Below, piece after piece: positions 1 to 8,652 of a stretch of 64,000 nucleotides of DNA (position 1 is its first letter; every line of letters begins with the position of its first letter). The DNA is taken from the NCBI RefSeq assembly GCF_011742925.1, contig NZ_WAEL01000002.1, positions 620,001-684,000 on the forward strand, in the 5' to 3' direction. The DNA comes from Fibrivirga algicola. GTDB lineage: Bacteria; Bacteroidota; Bacteroidia; Cytophagales; Spirosomataceae. The translations under genes and the position numbers were made by a program. The notes beneath the pieces are model-generated. The model did not search any database. It had not been told where the DNA came from and was given only the letters and a program-made list of their open reading frames with translations.

Positions 1-1368
1 CCCACTTACGCTTACCAGTTTCTAAATGAGTTTCCCGGCGCTTTCTGGTTGCTGGGTGCGGTATTCCTGTCGACAACCGGGGCCGAGGCGTTGTATTCTG
101 ACATGGGTCACTGCGGCCGCGCTAACATACGGGTCAGCTGGATTTACGTAAAATCATGCCTGCTGCTCAACTACCTCGGCCAAGGCGCTTTTGTAGAGTC
201 ATTGGCCGGGCAGGCCCTCGGCGATCGCAACCCGTTTTACGAACTCATGCCCGAATGGTTTCTGATCATCGGCATATGTATTGCCACAGCAGCGGCAATT
301 ATTGCTAGTCAGGCTATGCTCAGTGGCGCATTTACGCTCATCAGCGAAGCAATCCGACTTAATTTCTGGCCGAAAGTGCGGCTGCGATACCCAAGCGTGC
401 AGAAAGGCCAGCTATACGTACCCAGCATCAACTGGCTGTTGTATGCGGGTTGTATTGCGGTGGTGTTATACTTCCAGGAATCGAAACGGATGGAGGCAGC
501 TTATGGTCTTGCCATTACCCTCACTATGATGATGAGCACCATTCTATTCAGCTACTACATGTACTCGCGCAAATACAACGCCTGGCTGGTCATCTTCTTC
601 CTGGTGTTTTACCTGGGTCTCGAGAGTTGCTTCCTGGTCGCCAACCTCATTAAGTTTCCGTTGGGTGGCTGGGTGTCGGTACTTATTGCCAGCGTGATGG
701 CGGTTGTGATGATTATTTGGCTTCAGGCGTTCAAAATCAAATTACGCCTGACCGAATACGTTCGGATCGACCATTATTTACAATCGCTAAAAGAACTCAG
801 CCGCGATATTAGTATTCCGAAATACGCCACGCACATTGTGTTTATGAGCAACGCGGCCCGGCAATCGGAAATCGAATCAAAAATCATTTATTCCATTTTC
901 CAGAAACGTCCCAAACGGGCCGATATCTACTGGTTTGTACACGTCGATACCACCGATGACCCTTACACGATGGAGTACAAGGTGAATACCATTGCCCCCG
1001 ATGATGCCTATAAGATCACGTTTCGGTTGGGTTTCCGGGTCGAGCAGCGCATCAATCTCTTCCTGCGAAAGGTGATCGAAGATATGGTGCGGCATAAAGA
1101 AGTAGACATTACGAGTCGCTATGAGTCGCTGAACCGGCAGAACGTAATCGGCGATTTCCGGTTCGTCGTGCTGGAGAAATTCCTGTCGTTCGAGAACGAC
1201 CTGCCCACGTTTGAGCGGCTTATCATGAATGCCTATTTCTCAATTAAAGCCTTTACTACGCCCGAAGACCGCTGGTTTGGCCTCGACAGCAGTTCCGTGA
1301 AGGTTGAAAAAGTACCGCTCGTAATTCGCCCGGTAGAAAACATATCACTCAAACGGATACCATCTTAA
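1..1368 (+). CDS. kup: KUP-family potassium transporter, 3' part (5' end outside window)
   Basis: The frame is open from base 1, so the gene begins upstream; about 455 C-terminal codons are present, where Kup proteins usually have 600-650 residues. The early segment contains GAEALYSDMGHCGR, matching the conserved KUP motif after the first helices. Several membrane helices follow, then a soluble C-terminal domain of about 200 residues rich in charged and beta-forming segments, which is the Kup architecture. The family imports K+ with H+ across the inner membrane. A strong hairpin terminator follows the stop by 24 nt. Family assignment is secure; ion affinity and regulation cannot be judged. 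Confidence 0.93.
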   Translation, partial: PTYAYQFLNEFPGAFWLLGAVFLSTTGAEALYSDMGHCGRANIRVSWIYVKSCLLLNYLGQGAFVESLAGQALGDRNPFYELMPEWFLIIGICIATAAAIIASQAMLSGAFTLISEAIRLNFWPKVRLRYPSVQKGQLYVPSINWLLYAGCIAVVLYFQESKRMEAAYGLAITLTMMMSTILFSYYMYSRKYNAWLVIFFLVFYLGLESCFLVANLIKFPLGGWVSVLIASVMAVVMIIWLQAFKIKLRLTEYVRIDHYLQSLKELSRDISIPKYATHIVFMSNAARQSEIESKIIYSIFQKRPKRADIYWFVHVDTTDDPYTMEYKVNTIAPDDAYKITFRLGFRVEQRINLFLRKVIEDMVRHKEVDITSRYESLNRQNVIGDFRFVVLEKFLSFENDLPTFERLIMNAYFSIKAFTTPEDRWFGLDSSSVKVEKVPLVIRPVENISLKRIPS

Positions 1369-1392
1369 TCGGTTTACGTCGGTTTATTTCAT

Positions 1393-1427
1393 GCCCACTT
1401 CAGGGCTGATGCAGCCCTGAAGTGGGC
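1393..1427 (+). terminator. Rho-independent terminator after kup
   Basis: A perfect 15-bp stem (1393-1407 with 1413-1427) and 5-nt loop GATGC is followed by GTTTTA. It lies just after the kup stop codon. Confidence 0.85.
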
Positions 1428-1963
1428 GTTTTACTATGGTATGCGTATCTCGCAGCACAGCGCATCTGCTACCAGCGACATCATTAGCATAACTTTAAGT
1501 GCAGCGAAAAACCAGGATGCGTCACATAACGTAGGTATGACCTCTCAGTGTATGCTACCAAAGATAGTTGGTCAGTATGTCTCGGGCTGTTTGATTCGGA
1601 TGCGTTTGGTTTAGAGTAAATCGGATTAGTGCCTGGCTGAAATGCTACGTAAATTTTGTCGGGTGTCGTTTACTACTTCTATGCTACCAGAATAGAAATA
1701 ATAAGCGACACCCCGTCTTTTCGATGGTAAACTATACTGAAATAGAAAGTGGGCAACCTGATAAATAACTAACTACTTCATGAGCATATTACCGAGGCCG
1801 ATCGATAAATTAGCAGTACAAACAATCAAAAACTAAGTACTACTCATCATTTCTGGTAAAAAACAGTGGTAACTTACCTACTATTGAGCATTGGCTTCTC
1901 CGTACATAAGTTAAACGTTCACTCGTGTACACTGCCTACTTACATACGTAGTCAACGTTAGTT
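1428..1963. other. 536-nt AT-rich intergenic region
   Basis: No convincing ORF, tRNA or known RNA seen. It holds an imperfect 22-bp hairpin at 1661-1713 and presumably the promoter of the downstream membrane gene, although no clear TAnnTTTG element sits close to that start. Composition shifts toward A+T here and stays low through 3565. Confidence 0.5.
1661..1713. repeat. Long imperfect intergenic hairpin
   Basis: Bases 1661-1682 pair with 1692-1713 (22-bp arms, 3 mismatches, one a G-U pair in RNA) around a 9-nt loop. There is no T-run, so it is not a canonical terminator. It could be an RNA structure or the remnant of a palindromic repeat. Confidence 0.6.
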
Positions 1964-3565
1964 ATGAAAAATACAGCCCGTTATATACAACCTAAATTCA
2001 TATACACTCTTTCTTTTGTTTATCTTCTTATCCCCTTTGTACTATTTATTCTATTTTGGCTAAAGCCCATCTACTCATTATTCGTTTTTCCTCTTCTTAT
2101 TTATTGCCTGTTTCTAGGGTATAAAAACATAAAGGGGCAGTCCTTCGACGCCTACACGCTTACCCCTGACCAGCAAAAAAGTTGGTTAATTGGCACTGGT
2201 ATATTGCTGCTTTGGCTGTGCTTCTCTGGCGTTGGGAATATAGCGTATCAAAACTTCGACTACGATATACGAAACGCTGTATTACGCGATTTGGTAGAGC
2301 AAGATTGGCCTGTTACTTATAAAAGCACGATCTATCCGCCAGAGCGCCAGTTTACCCAGAATAATTTATTACTTGTCTACTACTTCGGTTACTGGCTACC
2401 AGCTGCTATTGTTGGAAAATTATTCGGATTGACCGCAGCTAACCTTGCCTTACTCGCCTGGACTTATGTAGGATTGATCCTGATATTCACGCTGCTTTGC
2501 CAGTATCTGGCTAAATACTCCTATGTGGTTGTGCTATTGTTGCTTGTCTGGAGCGGTCTTGATATTGTTGGAACGCTGTTTGCCAGTCTTACCAGCGGTA
2601 GAGTAGTAGAGCTCAATCTGTTGTCTCACCTCGAACGATGGGTCAACTATTTTGACGTGTATGCACAGTTTTCATCCAATACAACACTACTCTATTGGGT
2701 TTTCAATCAGACAATACCACTTTGGCTTTGCGTATTACTGTTTATCAATAATAGAAATTCAAGTTACATTTTTCTAATTATCTGCCTCGCCCTGTTTCAG
2801 GCCCCTATTGGTACATTGGGCTTTCTACCCTATGTTTTGTTCCGGATTGTTCAGAGAATTCGTGCTGATGGACTAGGATCTGTTATTTCCACGTACCTAA
2901 CCGTTCCCAATACAGCCGGAGCGGTGACAGTTCTCTCAGTTACAGCGCTTTTTTTCTCCATGAACAGAGCTGGTTCAATGAAATCTATTGTGTTCTTTGA
3001 TCCGGCGCATTACGCGCTCTTTCTGTTCCTGGAGGTGGGTCTCCTTGCCTTAATTCTCTACGTATATACCAAAAACAACACAATTTTATTTTGCCTGGCA
3101 ATTCTAGCCTGCATCCCGCTCATTAAACTAGGCCGTTTCTACGATTTCGGCATGCGTGCCTCTATCTCATACTTATTTCTGTTGTGCATTATCACGATGA
3201 ACTTCTTGCTCGATAAGAAGGCAAGCCGTACGGGCAAACGAGTAGTTCTAATTTATTTAGCTATCGGTGCAGTCACCCCTTTTCTAGAGATTACCCGATC
3301 TGTTTTTTTTACAACCAGCCATGTATCTCATATACTCTATCATGAACTGGAACCTGCACGTTCAGAAGCCGAAGCTCCTGCCCTGATTCGTCCGTTGATT
3401 AAAGAGAGAGATTTTTTGTACGATCATATAAAAACCTTCAGCGTTTATAATAAGGATATTGAAACTATTGTCGACCAGTATATTGGCGAATCGAGCGGCA
3501 ACGTCTTTGCCGACTATCTCTTGAGAAAGCCAGCTGTTTCTGCTAAAAAACCAACTGCACAGTAG
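1964..3565 (+). CDS. polytopic membrane protein of unknown function, AT-rich
   Basis: 533 residues with about ten to twelve hydrophobic segments spread over the length, no signal cleavage site and a hydrophilic C-terminal tail of about 80 residues. The loop after the third helix (NFDYDIRNAVLRDL then DWPV) is acidic and ends in D-W, reminiscent of the extracytoplasmic first loop of GT-C glycosyltransferases, but I do not recognise a specific family. Codon use is clearly more A/T-rich than all neighbours, and no ACGTACC motif occurs inside, unlike most genes here, so recent acquisition is likely. The downstream sugar epimerase is 415 nt away and may be unrelated. Function remains unknown. Confidence 0.75.
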   Translation: MKNTARYIQPKFIYTLSFVYLLIPFVLFILFWLKPIYSLFVFPLLIYCLFLGYKNIKGQSFDAYTLTPDQQKSWLIGTGILLLWLCFSGVGNIAYQNFDYDIRNAVLRDLVEQDWPVTYKSTIYPPERQFTQNNLLLVYYFGYWLPAAIVGKLFGLTAANLALLAWTYVGLILIFTLLCQYLAKYSYVVVLLLLVWSGLDIVGTLFASLTSGRVVELNLLSHLERWVNYFDVYAQFSSNTTLLYWVFNQTIPLWLCVLLFINNRNSSYIFLIICLALFQAPIGTLGFLPYVLFRIVQRIRADGLGSVISTYLTVPNTAGAVTVLSVTALFFSMNRAGSMKSIVFFDPAHYALFLFLEVGLLALILYVYTKNNTILFCLAILACIPLIKLGRFYDFGMRASISYLFLLCIITMNFLLDKKASRTGKRVVLIYLAIGAVTPFLEITRSVFFTTSHVSHILYHELEPARSEAEAPALIRPLIKERDFLYDHIKTFSVYNKDIETIVDQYIGESSGNVFADYLLRKPAVSAKKPTAQ

Positions 3566-3980
3566 TGGTAAAGTAAGTGAGCTATTACTGTCGGAAGCGC
3601 GATTTCTCAACCTTACCACACACCCTGAAAAGCGATTGGCTGGATCCGGTCGCCAGCCTTTAGTCGAAGACGTTTAGAGCAACGCGTGTTTGTTGATTAA
3701 GGCATCGATCCGGTGTACTGACCGGTGCTCGTATAAGCCTACCAACTGGGGCGGTACGTCGAACGTCGTATGCGCAGGTAGACAGGAATGCACACGGCTG
3801 AAACTAGTTGATAAGTAGGCTAACTTCTGAGCCTGAAAGGCAGTCATCCCCTAAAGCGATGAGACCAGGCTCTGTCCGTGCACAATGCCACGGGCCATAT
3901 TCCAATGAATCAGTTAGCGACACCAAAACAAGAGTATGCGTTGAAGTTTGGCGTAATTTTGCCTTCGCAAAAAACTAACT
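3566..3980. other. 415-nt intergenic region
   Basis: No ORF, tRNA or strong hairpin seen. It contains one GGTACGT motif near 3753 and a -7-like element at 3954-3961 next to the following gene. Confidence 0.4.
3954..3961 (+). promoter_or_regulatory. candidate Bacteroidota -7 element (TAATTTTG)
   Basis: Matches TAnnTTTG 19 nt before the epimerase ATG. No well-spaced -33 TTG was found. Confidence 0.4.
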
Positions 3981-5042
3981 ATGAAACTTCTCATTACTGG
4001 CGGGGCCGGGTTCGTTGGCTCAGCATTGGCCATCGCCCTCAAAAAGAATTACCCCGACTACACCATCTATTGCCTCGATAACCTGAAACGCCGGGGATCG
4101 GAACTGAACATTTCACGGCTGAAACAGGCGGGCGTTGAGTTCGTACACGGCGACATTCGGAGCAAAGAAGATTTCGACGCGCTGCCCGCCGTTGATACCG
4201 TCATCGAAGCCTCGGCCGAACCTTCGGTACTAGCTGGCCTCGACGGTACGCCCGACTACCTGATCAATACCAACCTGTTCGGCACGGTTAACTGCCTCAA
4301 CTATGCGCTGAAGCACAAAGCCGCCTTTATCTTCCTGTCGACCAGCCGGATCTACCCGATTAAGGCGCTGGAAACGTTGAATTTTAAGGAGGGTGAAACC
4401 CGCTTTGAACTTACCGACGACCAACCGATTCCAGGTGTATCGAGCAAAGGCATTGCTGAGAATTTCCCCCTCGACGGCGCGCGGTCGCTCTACGGCACCA
4501 CCAAACTGGCGTCGGAACTGCTCATTCAGGAATACAACGAGTTTTACGGCCTGAAAACCGTGATCAACCGTTGCGGCGTGATCACCGGTCCGTGGCAGAT
4601 GGGCAAGATCGATCAGGGAGTGATGGTGCTATGGATTGCCAAGCACTATTTCGAGCAGCAACTGGCCTACATCGGCTACGGCGGCACGGGCAAACAAACC
4701 CGCGACATGCTACACGTCGACGACCTGTACCGCCTTATCGACTTCCAACTCCACAACCTCGACGTGGTAAACGGCGAAATTCTGAACGCGGGCGGTGGCA
4801 ACGAAAGCAGCGCCTCGTTGCAGGAGTTGACCAAGATCTGTCAGGAAGTGACGGGCAAAACTATCCCGATTCGTGAAGTAGCCGAAAACCGCGCCGCCGA
4901 CATTCGCCTTTACATCACCGACAACACGAAGGTAACGGCCCTCACCGGCTGGAAACCCGAAAAAGGCATGCGCGAAATCGTCTCCGACATCCACGACTGG
5001 CTAGATGCCAACCGCGAAGCTCTGGAGCCGATTCTGAAATAA
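3981..5042 (+). CDS. NAD-dependent epimerase/dehydratase, CDP-paratose 2-epimerase-like
   Basis: 353-residue extended SDR. The N-terminus has the Rossmann motif TGGAGFVG (residues 6-13) and an acidic residue after beta-2 (CLDNL) that favours NAD. A serine-rich strand (FLSTSRIYP) and the catalytic pair in LYGTTK (YxxxK, about residue 173) follow. The sequence pattern, including the long insert before YGTTK and the RCGVITGPWQMGK segment, resembles CDP-tyvelose/CDP-paratose epimerases more than GalE. Such enzymes make deoxysugars for surface polysaccharide. The gene stands alone between the AT-rich membrane gene and a bidirectional terminator. The SDR class is certain; the exact sugar substrate is inferred. 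Confidence 0.82.
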   Translation: MKLLITGGAGFVGSALAIALKKNYPDYTIYCLDNLKRRGSELNISRLKQAGVEFVHGDIRSKEDFDALPAVDTVIEASAEPSVLAGLDGTPDYLINTNLFGTVNCLNYALKHKAAFIFLSTSRIYPIKALETLNFKEGETRFELTDDQPIPGVSSKGIAENFPLDGARSLYGTTKLASELLIQEYNEFYGLKTVINRCGVITGPWQMGKIDQGVMVLWIAKHYFEQQLAYIGYGGTGKQTRDMLHVDDLYRLIDFQLHNLDVVNGEILNAGGGNESSASLQELTKICQEVTGKTIPIREVAENRAADIRLYITDNTKVTALTGWKPEKGMREIVSDIHDWLDANREALEPILK

Positions 5043-5067
5043 CGTTTTACAGGTAGAGACCGGTCCG

Positions 5068-5386
5068 CCGGTGCGGCACCCTTGCGTCTAATATGACGTC
5101 AGCAATACGCGAAACACTACCAACCAAAATACAAGCAAAAACGGGTGCTGTATCTGAACCACGTGTTCAAATGCAGCACCCGTTTTTTTATGAAATTGTT
5201 CAATCATTCAGGCCTTGCTGCTTTTTCTCTGCTTTTGTTGTCCCGACGAGAGGAGTGGTCCGCAGATACAGCAAGATTTTATATCTCCTGCGCTGGTGTA
5301 GGCAATACACGTACACATTGCTTACCCTAGATTAGCGCAGATACAAAAATTGCGACACTAGATTAGACGCAAGAATGCCGCACCGG
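5068..5386. repeat. ~320-bp element bounded by 25-bp inverted repeats (MITE-like)
   Basis: Bases 5068-5092 are the reverse complement of 5362-5386 with 2 mismatches in 25. The region fills almost the entire gap between the convergent epimerase and inositol monophosphatase genes; the right arm ends 3 nt from the latter's stop. The left end begins CGGTCCGCCGGTGCGG, a word also seen in the repeats at 49144 and 58874. The interior holds a bidirectional terminator and no credible gene. No target-site duplication was identified. Confidence 0.6.
5137..5189. terminator. bidirectional terminator between convergent genes
   Basis: An A-run then CGGGTGCTG (to 5150) pairs with CAGCACCCG (from 5174) followed by seven T. 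The loop contains a second 5-bp stem (TGAAC/GTTCA). It would stop transcripts from both the epimerase and suhB sides. Confidence 0.85.
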
Positions 5387-5389
5387 TTC

Positions 5390-6205
5390 CTACGCCGATT
5401 GCCAATACTCGCTGATGACGCCCAGCAGTTCGGGTTGAACGGCGCAACCGGCTACGACGTCGCCGCCGAAGAGAGTGGTATCGCCACCTTCGAAATCGGT
5501 GACGATGCCGCCCGCTTCGCGCACGAGGCACATACCCGCCGCCATATCCCAGGATTTGAGATTGTACTCGAAAAACGCCTCGAACCGACCCGCCGCTACA
5601 TAGGCCAGGTCAATCGCGGCTGACCCCATCCGGCGCAGGCCGTGGGTACGTTGCATGAGTTGCTCCAGAATGTGCAGGTAGGGCTGCATTTGCTCGAACC
5701 GATAGTATGGGAAACCCGTCGCAATCAGGCCGTCAGCCAGCTTTTGTGCGCCCGACACGCGCATGGGTTGCTCATCACCACCGCCTACGCTGAGCCAAGC
5801 CCCCTGCCCCTCCACAGCTGAGAAACATTCGTCGCGGTTTGGGTCATACACCACGCCCGCAATGGGTCGGTTACCCTGCGCGAGACCAATGCTAACGGCA
5901 AAAATAGGTAATCCGTGGATGAAGTTCGTTGTGCCGTCGAGGGGGTCAATGATCCAGTTCAGGCCGGTCTTGTCGGCCTGATCGGTTGTACCTTCTTCGG
6001 TGATGAAACCGGCCTCGGGCAGCAGCGCGTGCAGCTTCGGCACCAGCATTTTCTCGCACTCTTTATCGACGTATGAGACCAGGTCGTTCAGTCCTTTGTA
6101 TTCAATGGCGTCGAGGCTGAATTTCTGGCGTTCAGCCAGCAGGAACGTACCTGCTTCACGGGCGATTTCATTGAGTTCGGCCCGGAAATGTTGTGGAAAA
6201 GTCAT
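5390..6205 (-). CDS. suhB: inositol monophosphatase family protein
   Basis: About 271 residues from the ATG at 6205; an upstream in-frame TTG at 6229 is less likely. The metal-binding motifs are present: ITEEG (metal Glu), DPLDGTTNF (the IMPase signature) and SWDMAAG near the C-terminus with the catalytic Asp. The family hydrolyses inositol-1-phosphate or related sugar phosphates with Mg2+; some members (SuhB) also act in rRNA processing. It is a leftward gene just downstream of the DUF4105 gene (25 nt), so probably co-transcribed with it and rsmI. Substrate cannot be told from sequence. Confidence 0.9.
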   Translation of the reverse strand: MTFPQHFRAELNEIAREAGTFLLAERQKFSLDAIEYKGLNDLVSYVDKECEKMLVPKLHALLPEAGFITEEGTTDQADKTGLNWIIDPLDGTTNFIHGLPIFAVSIGLAQGNRPIAGVVYDPNRDECFSAVEGQGAWLSVGGGDEQPMRVSGAQKLADGLIATGFPYYRFEQMQPYLHILEQLMQRTHGLRRMGSAAIDLAYVAAGRFEAFFEYNLKSWDMAAGMCLVREAGGIVTDFEGGDTTLFGGDVVAGCAVQPELLGVISEYWQSA

Positions 6206-6230
6206 GAGGATATGTTGATAGGTACGCAAA

Positions 6231-7457
6231 TTAGCCGCGTACTAACTCGCGGCTCGCAACCCGTTCGGTTTTGACCCATGAGCGGAAGAGCGCCCGTACC
6301 AGCAACGTACCCACGAAGAGCGTATCGGCGAAGCCGGGGGCGTTCAGCACAAAAAACGAAATGACCAGCAGCAGGGCCGTAATGCGGAAATAAGTATTAG
6401 TCTGAAACGGATGCCGTTTGGACGAGGTAGCCCAGAAGACACCGGGTATATGCAAGGGCATCAGCCAGAGCAGCGTGGGGTTCCAGGTCGTGACGCCGTG
6501 GTCAGTGGCAAACCAGAGCAGGAACAGGAACCAGCCCCAGGTACCTGCAAAGCCAAACAGCAGCCGGTCGAGCCAGATGCCAGTACGCCCACCCGCATTC
6601 CAGTGTCGCCACGTCAGAAAGGCAACCAGCACCAGCAGCACCAGGAATACAAAGTCGGGGTAAACCACAATAGGCAAGGTGCTTTTGAACAGTTGCTGCC
6701 CTGCAAAAATCGTTTGCGTCTGGGCGACTAATGGCGTCAGCTGGCCGTTTGGAGAACGCACCTGCGCTTTGGTGAGCTGATCAAACACATTGTTGGGCAG
6801 ATACATGGCTTCCCAACCCGACGTTATTTTGTCGGCTGGGCGACCAATGGCCAAATTCATGCCCAATTGCTCCCAGGGTTTAGCGCCCAGGTAATCGTTC
6901 ATCCAGTCGCGGTATGACTTGGTGGGCTGCTTCACCTGCGGTGACCAGATCAGGCTATCGCCCATGGCGGTCGTGATCATATCGCGGGGGCGCGTCGAGC
7001 AGTTGTCGTAGTAGAACCGGTAGCTGTATTCGCGGTTTTGCGGTAGCAGGTTGGTTTCCAGCGCCTGATACAGGCGTTGCACCTGCGGGACCGACATGTT
7101 CAGCACCTGCTCACGAATGCTCCGGTTATACTGCTGGTAATAGTTGACTGCCTGAAACAGGGTGTGCGACGAAATATGATATGGTAACGTACCCCGCAGA
7201 AACTTGATGACGAAGTAATCGGCTGCGTAGTCGAAACCGCCGTAGCTGTAATTACGGTCAAAGCCAATAGCGGGATCGTAGATCCGGATCTCGGTATGCC
7301 CAAAAACCGACGAAATATCTTCCTGGCCGGGGCCGTACGTGATCAGGCTCACGCGGGCTGACGGCGATAATTGCTGGGCGGAGACATTAATGAACAATGA
7401 ACAATGAGCAATGAACAGGGCCGTCAGGACGTACCTGAACCTGCGTAGGCTATTCAT
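6231..7457 (-). CDS. DUF4105 (Lnb N-terminal periplasmic) membrane protein
   Basis: 408 residues from the ATG at 7457, chosen because it directly precedes a signal peptide (MNSLRRF..., cleavage near VSAQQ); an in-frame extension upstream would overlap rsmI more. The periplasmic domain has the DUF4105 hallmarks SSVFGHTEIRIYD and FYYDNCSTRPRD, including the His and Cys thought to be catalytic in this NlpC/P60-like fold. Four or five membrane helices form the C-terminal third. The start overlaps the rsmI stop by 8 nt. Lnb proteins process lipoprotein N-termini in some bacteria; whether this member does is unknown. The signal-peptide DNA is a heptamer tandem repeat. Confidence 0.82.
   Translation of the reverse strand: MNSLRRFRYVLTALFIAHCSLFINVSAQQLSPSARVSLITYGPGQEDISSVFGHTEIRIYDPAIGFDRNYSYGGFDYAADYFVIKFLRGTLPYHISSHTLFQAVNYYQQYNRSIREQVLNMSVPQVQRLYQALETNLLPQNREYSYRFYYDNCSTRPRDMITTAMGDSLIWSPQVKQPTKSYRDWMNDYLGAKPWEQLGMNLAIGRPADKITSGWEAMYLPNNVFDQLTKAQVRSPNGQLTPLVAQTQTIFAGQQLFKSTLPIVVYPDFVFLVLLVLVAFLTWRHWNAGGRTGIWLDRLLFGFAGTWGWFLFLLWFATDHGVTTWNPTLLWLMPLHIPGVFWATSSKRHPFQTNTYFRITALLLVISFFVLNAPGFADTLFVGTLLVRALFRSWVKTERVASRELVRG
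7389..7416. repeat. four tandem copies of heptamer AATGAAC
   Basis: Copies at 7389, 7396, 7403 (one change, AATGAGC) and 7410. They encode the hydrophobic core of the DUF4105 protein's signal peptide (FIAHCSLFIN). Because the unit is 7 nt, gain or loss of one copy would shift the reading frame. Confidence 0.85.
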
Positions 7458-8211
7458 CGTCTTCATCTGCTTCATCGTCCTCGTCGGTTGCCCGTTGTTT
7501 ATAGTAGTCATCGCCTTTTTTATTCCGTTTCGGTTCAGTCGTTTCAGGTTTGCCTCCCACGCACAACACGATTTCGCCTTTGATGGGTTTCGCCACAAAA
7601 TACGCCTGAATCTCGGCCAATGTACCCCGCACGGTTTCTTCAAACAGCTTGGTCAACTCGCGCGATACGCTGGCGGGGCGGTCAGCACCAAATACCTCGG
7701 CTAGTTGCTCCAGCGTTTTCAGCAACCGGTGTGGCGATTCGTAGAAGATCATCGTCCGAGTTTCGTCGGCCAGCGCCTGCATGCGCGTTTGTTTGCCTTT
7801 TTTGTGTGGCAGAAATCCTTCAAACGTAAAGCGGTCGGTTGGTAAACCCGAGTTAACCAGGGCAGGCACAAACGCCGTTGCGCCGGGCAAACATTCCACC
7901 GGAATGTCGGCTTCGATGCAGGCGCGTACCAGCATAAAGCCGGGATCCGATACAGCCGGTGTACCGGCATCCGATACCAGTGCCAGCGTTTTCCCCGCCT
8001 TCAACTGCGCGATGACCTTCTGAATGGTACCATGTTCATTGAAGATGTGGTAGCTGTGCAGTGGCTTGTTAATGCTGAGGTGTTTCAGTAAGAACCCCGA
8101 TGTGCGGGTGTCTTCGGCCAGAATGCCATCAACGCTTTGCAGCACCTTTACTGCCCGCAGCGTAATATCATCAAGGTTACCAATGGGCGTTGGAACAAGG
8201 TAGAGTTTCAT
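7450..8211 (-). CDS. rsmI: 16S rRNA (cytidine1402-2'-O)-methyltransferase
   Basis: About 253 residues from the ATG at 8211, giving MKLYLVPTPIGNLDDITLRA, the canonical RsmI N-terminus (tetrapyrrole methylase superfamily). Further motifs are LAEDTRTSG, LVSDAGTPAVSDPG and FYESPHR. RsmI uses AdoMet to 2'-O-methylate C1402 in the ribosomal P site. The C-terminus carries an extra very acidic tail (DEDDEADEDDE) whose codons overlap the start of the DUF4105 gene. It is followed by DUF4105 and suhB in one leftward transcription unit. Confidence 0.95.
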   Translation of the reverse strand: MKLYLVPTPIGNLDDITLRAVKVLQSVDGILAEDTRTSGFLLKHLSINKPLHSYHIFNEHGTIQKVIAQLKAGKTLALVSDAGTPAVSDPGFMLVRACIEADIPVECLPGATAFVPALVNSGLPTDRFTFEGFLPHKKGKQTRMQALADETRTMIFYESPHRLLKTLEQLAEVFGADRPASVSRELTKLFEETVRGTLAEIQAYFVAKPIKGEIVLCVGGKPETTEPKRNKKGDDYYKQRATDEDDEADEDDE

Positions 8212-8220
8212 GGGTAGTGA

Positions 8221-8289
8221 GTCGGTAGTCGATAGGCGCGCCGCCAAACTTCGAAATGGTGGTTTAGCATCGCACTATTGACTACCGGC
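8221..8289. repeat. intergenic inverted repeat of GTAGTCGATAG-type words
   Basis: 8221-8235 and 8275-8289 are inverted copies (13 of 15 matching). It sits in the 84-nt gap between phhB and rsmI, and the surrounding bases repeat the same GTAGTC words. Confidence 0.5.
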
Positions 8290-8295
8290 TATCGA

Positions 8296-8523
8296 CTAAA
8301 TTTTATCTATCGCGGCCGCCAGCGTGCGGTCTTTTTCGGTCACGGTATTACCCGCGTCGTGGGTCGTGAGTTCGATGGTCACCTTGTTATAGACGTTAGT
8401 CCAGAACGGATGATGATCCATCTTTTCGGCGATCAGCGCCACGCGGGTCATAAAGGCAAATGCCTCCGTGAAGTCAGCAAAGGTAAAGTGCCGCACAAGT
8501 TTATTGTCTGTTTCCTGCCACAT
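8296..8523 (-). CDS. phhB: 4a-hydroxytetrahydrobiopterin dehydratase (pterin carbinolamine dehydratase)
   Basis: 75 residues, slightly shorter than the usual 95-110 because the N-terminal arm is reduced. The core [20 protein letters not shown] contains the conserved His-His and Trp-x-x-Val-Tyr pattern, followed by [13 protein letters not shown] with the third catalytic His. The enzyme dehydrates 4a-hydroxy-tetrahydropterin to regenerate the cofactor of aromatic amino-acid hydroxylases. No hydroxylase lies nearby. It is leftward, between two inverted-repeat gaps. Confidence 0.9.
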   Translation of the reverse strand: MWQETDNKLVRHFTFADFTEAFAFMTRVALIAEKMDHHPFWTNVYNKVTIELTTHDAGNTVTEKDRTLAAAIDKI

Positions 8524-8556
8524 AGGGGTAAAGGTCTGCTCGTTTAAAGGCTAAAT

Positions 8557-8636
8557 AGTCATTAGACAAGTAGTCCTGAGTCTGAAAAGTCGTGTGTAAA
8601 TGACTCCCCAAGCTCAGGACTACTCGTCTAACGACT
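8557..8636. repeat. intergenic inverted repeat, 24-bp arms
   Basis: 8557-8580 and 8613-8636 are inverted copies with 2 mismatches in 24 and a 32-nt spacer. It fills the gap between the ABC permease stop and the phhB start. It has no T-run on either side. Confidence 0.8.
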
Positions 8637-8652
8637 TTCCGGACGTAAAAGA

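Noticed and set aside
1428-1963. tRNA or known structured RNA in the large gaps (also 3566-3980, 11039-11478, 15222-15645)
   Set aside because: No cloverleaf with a GTTCGA-type T-loop or CCA-end pattern and no recognisable riboswitch motif was seen by eye.
5093-5335. 80-residue open frame inside the MITE-like element
   Set aside because: Spans a strong bidirectional terminator, has unusual composition and overlaps another open frame of similar quality; no domain seen.
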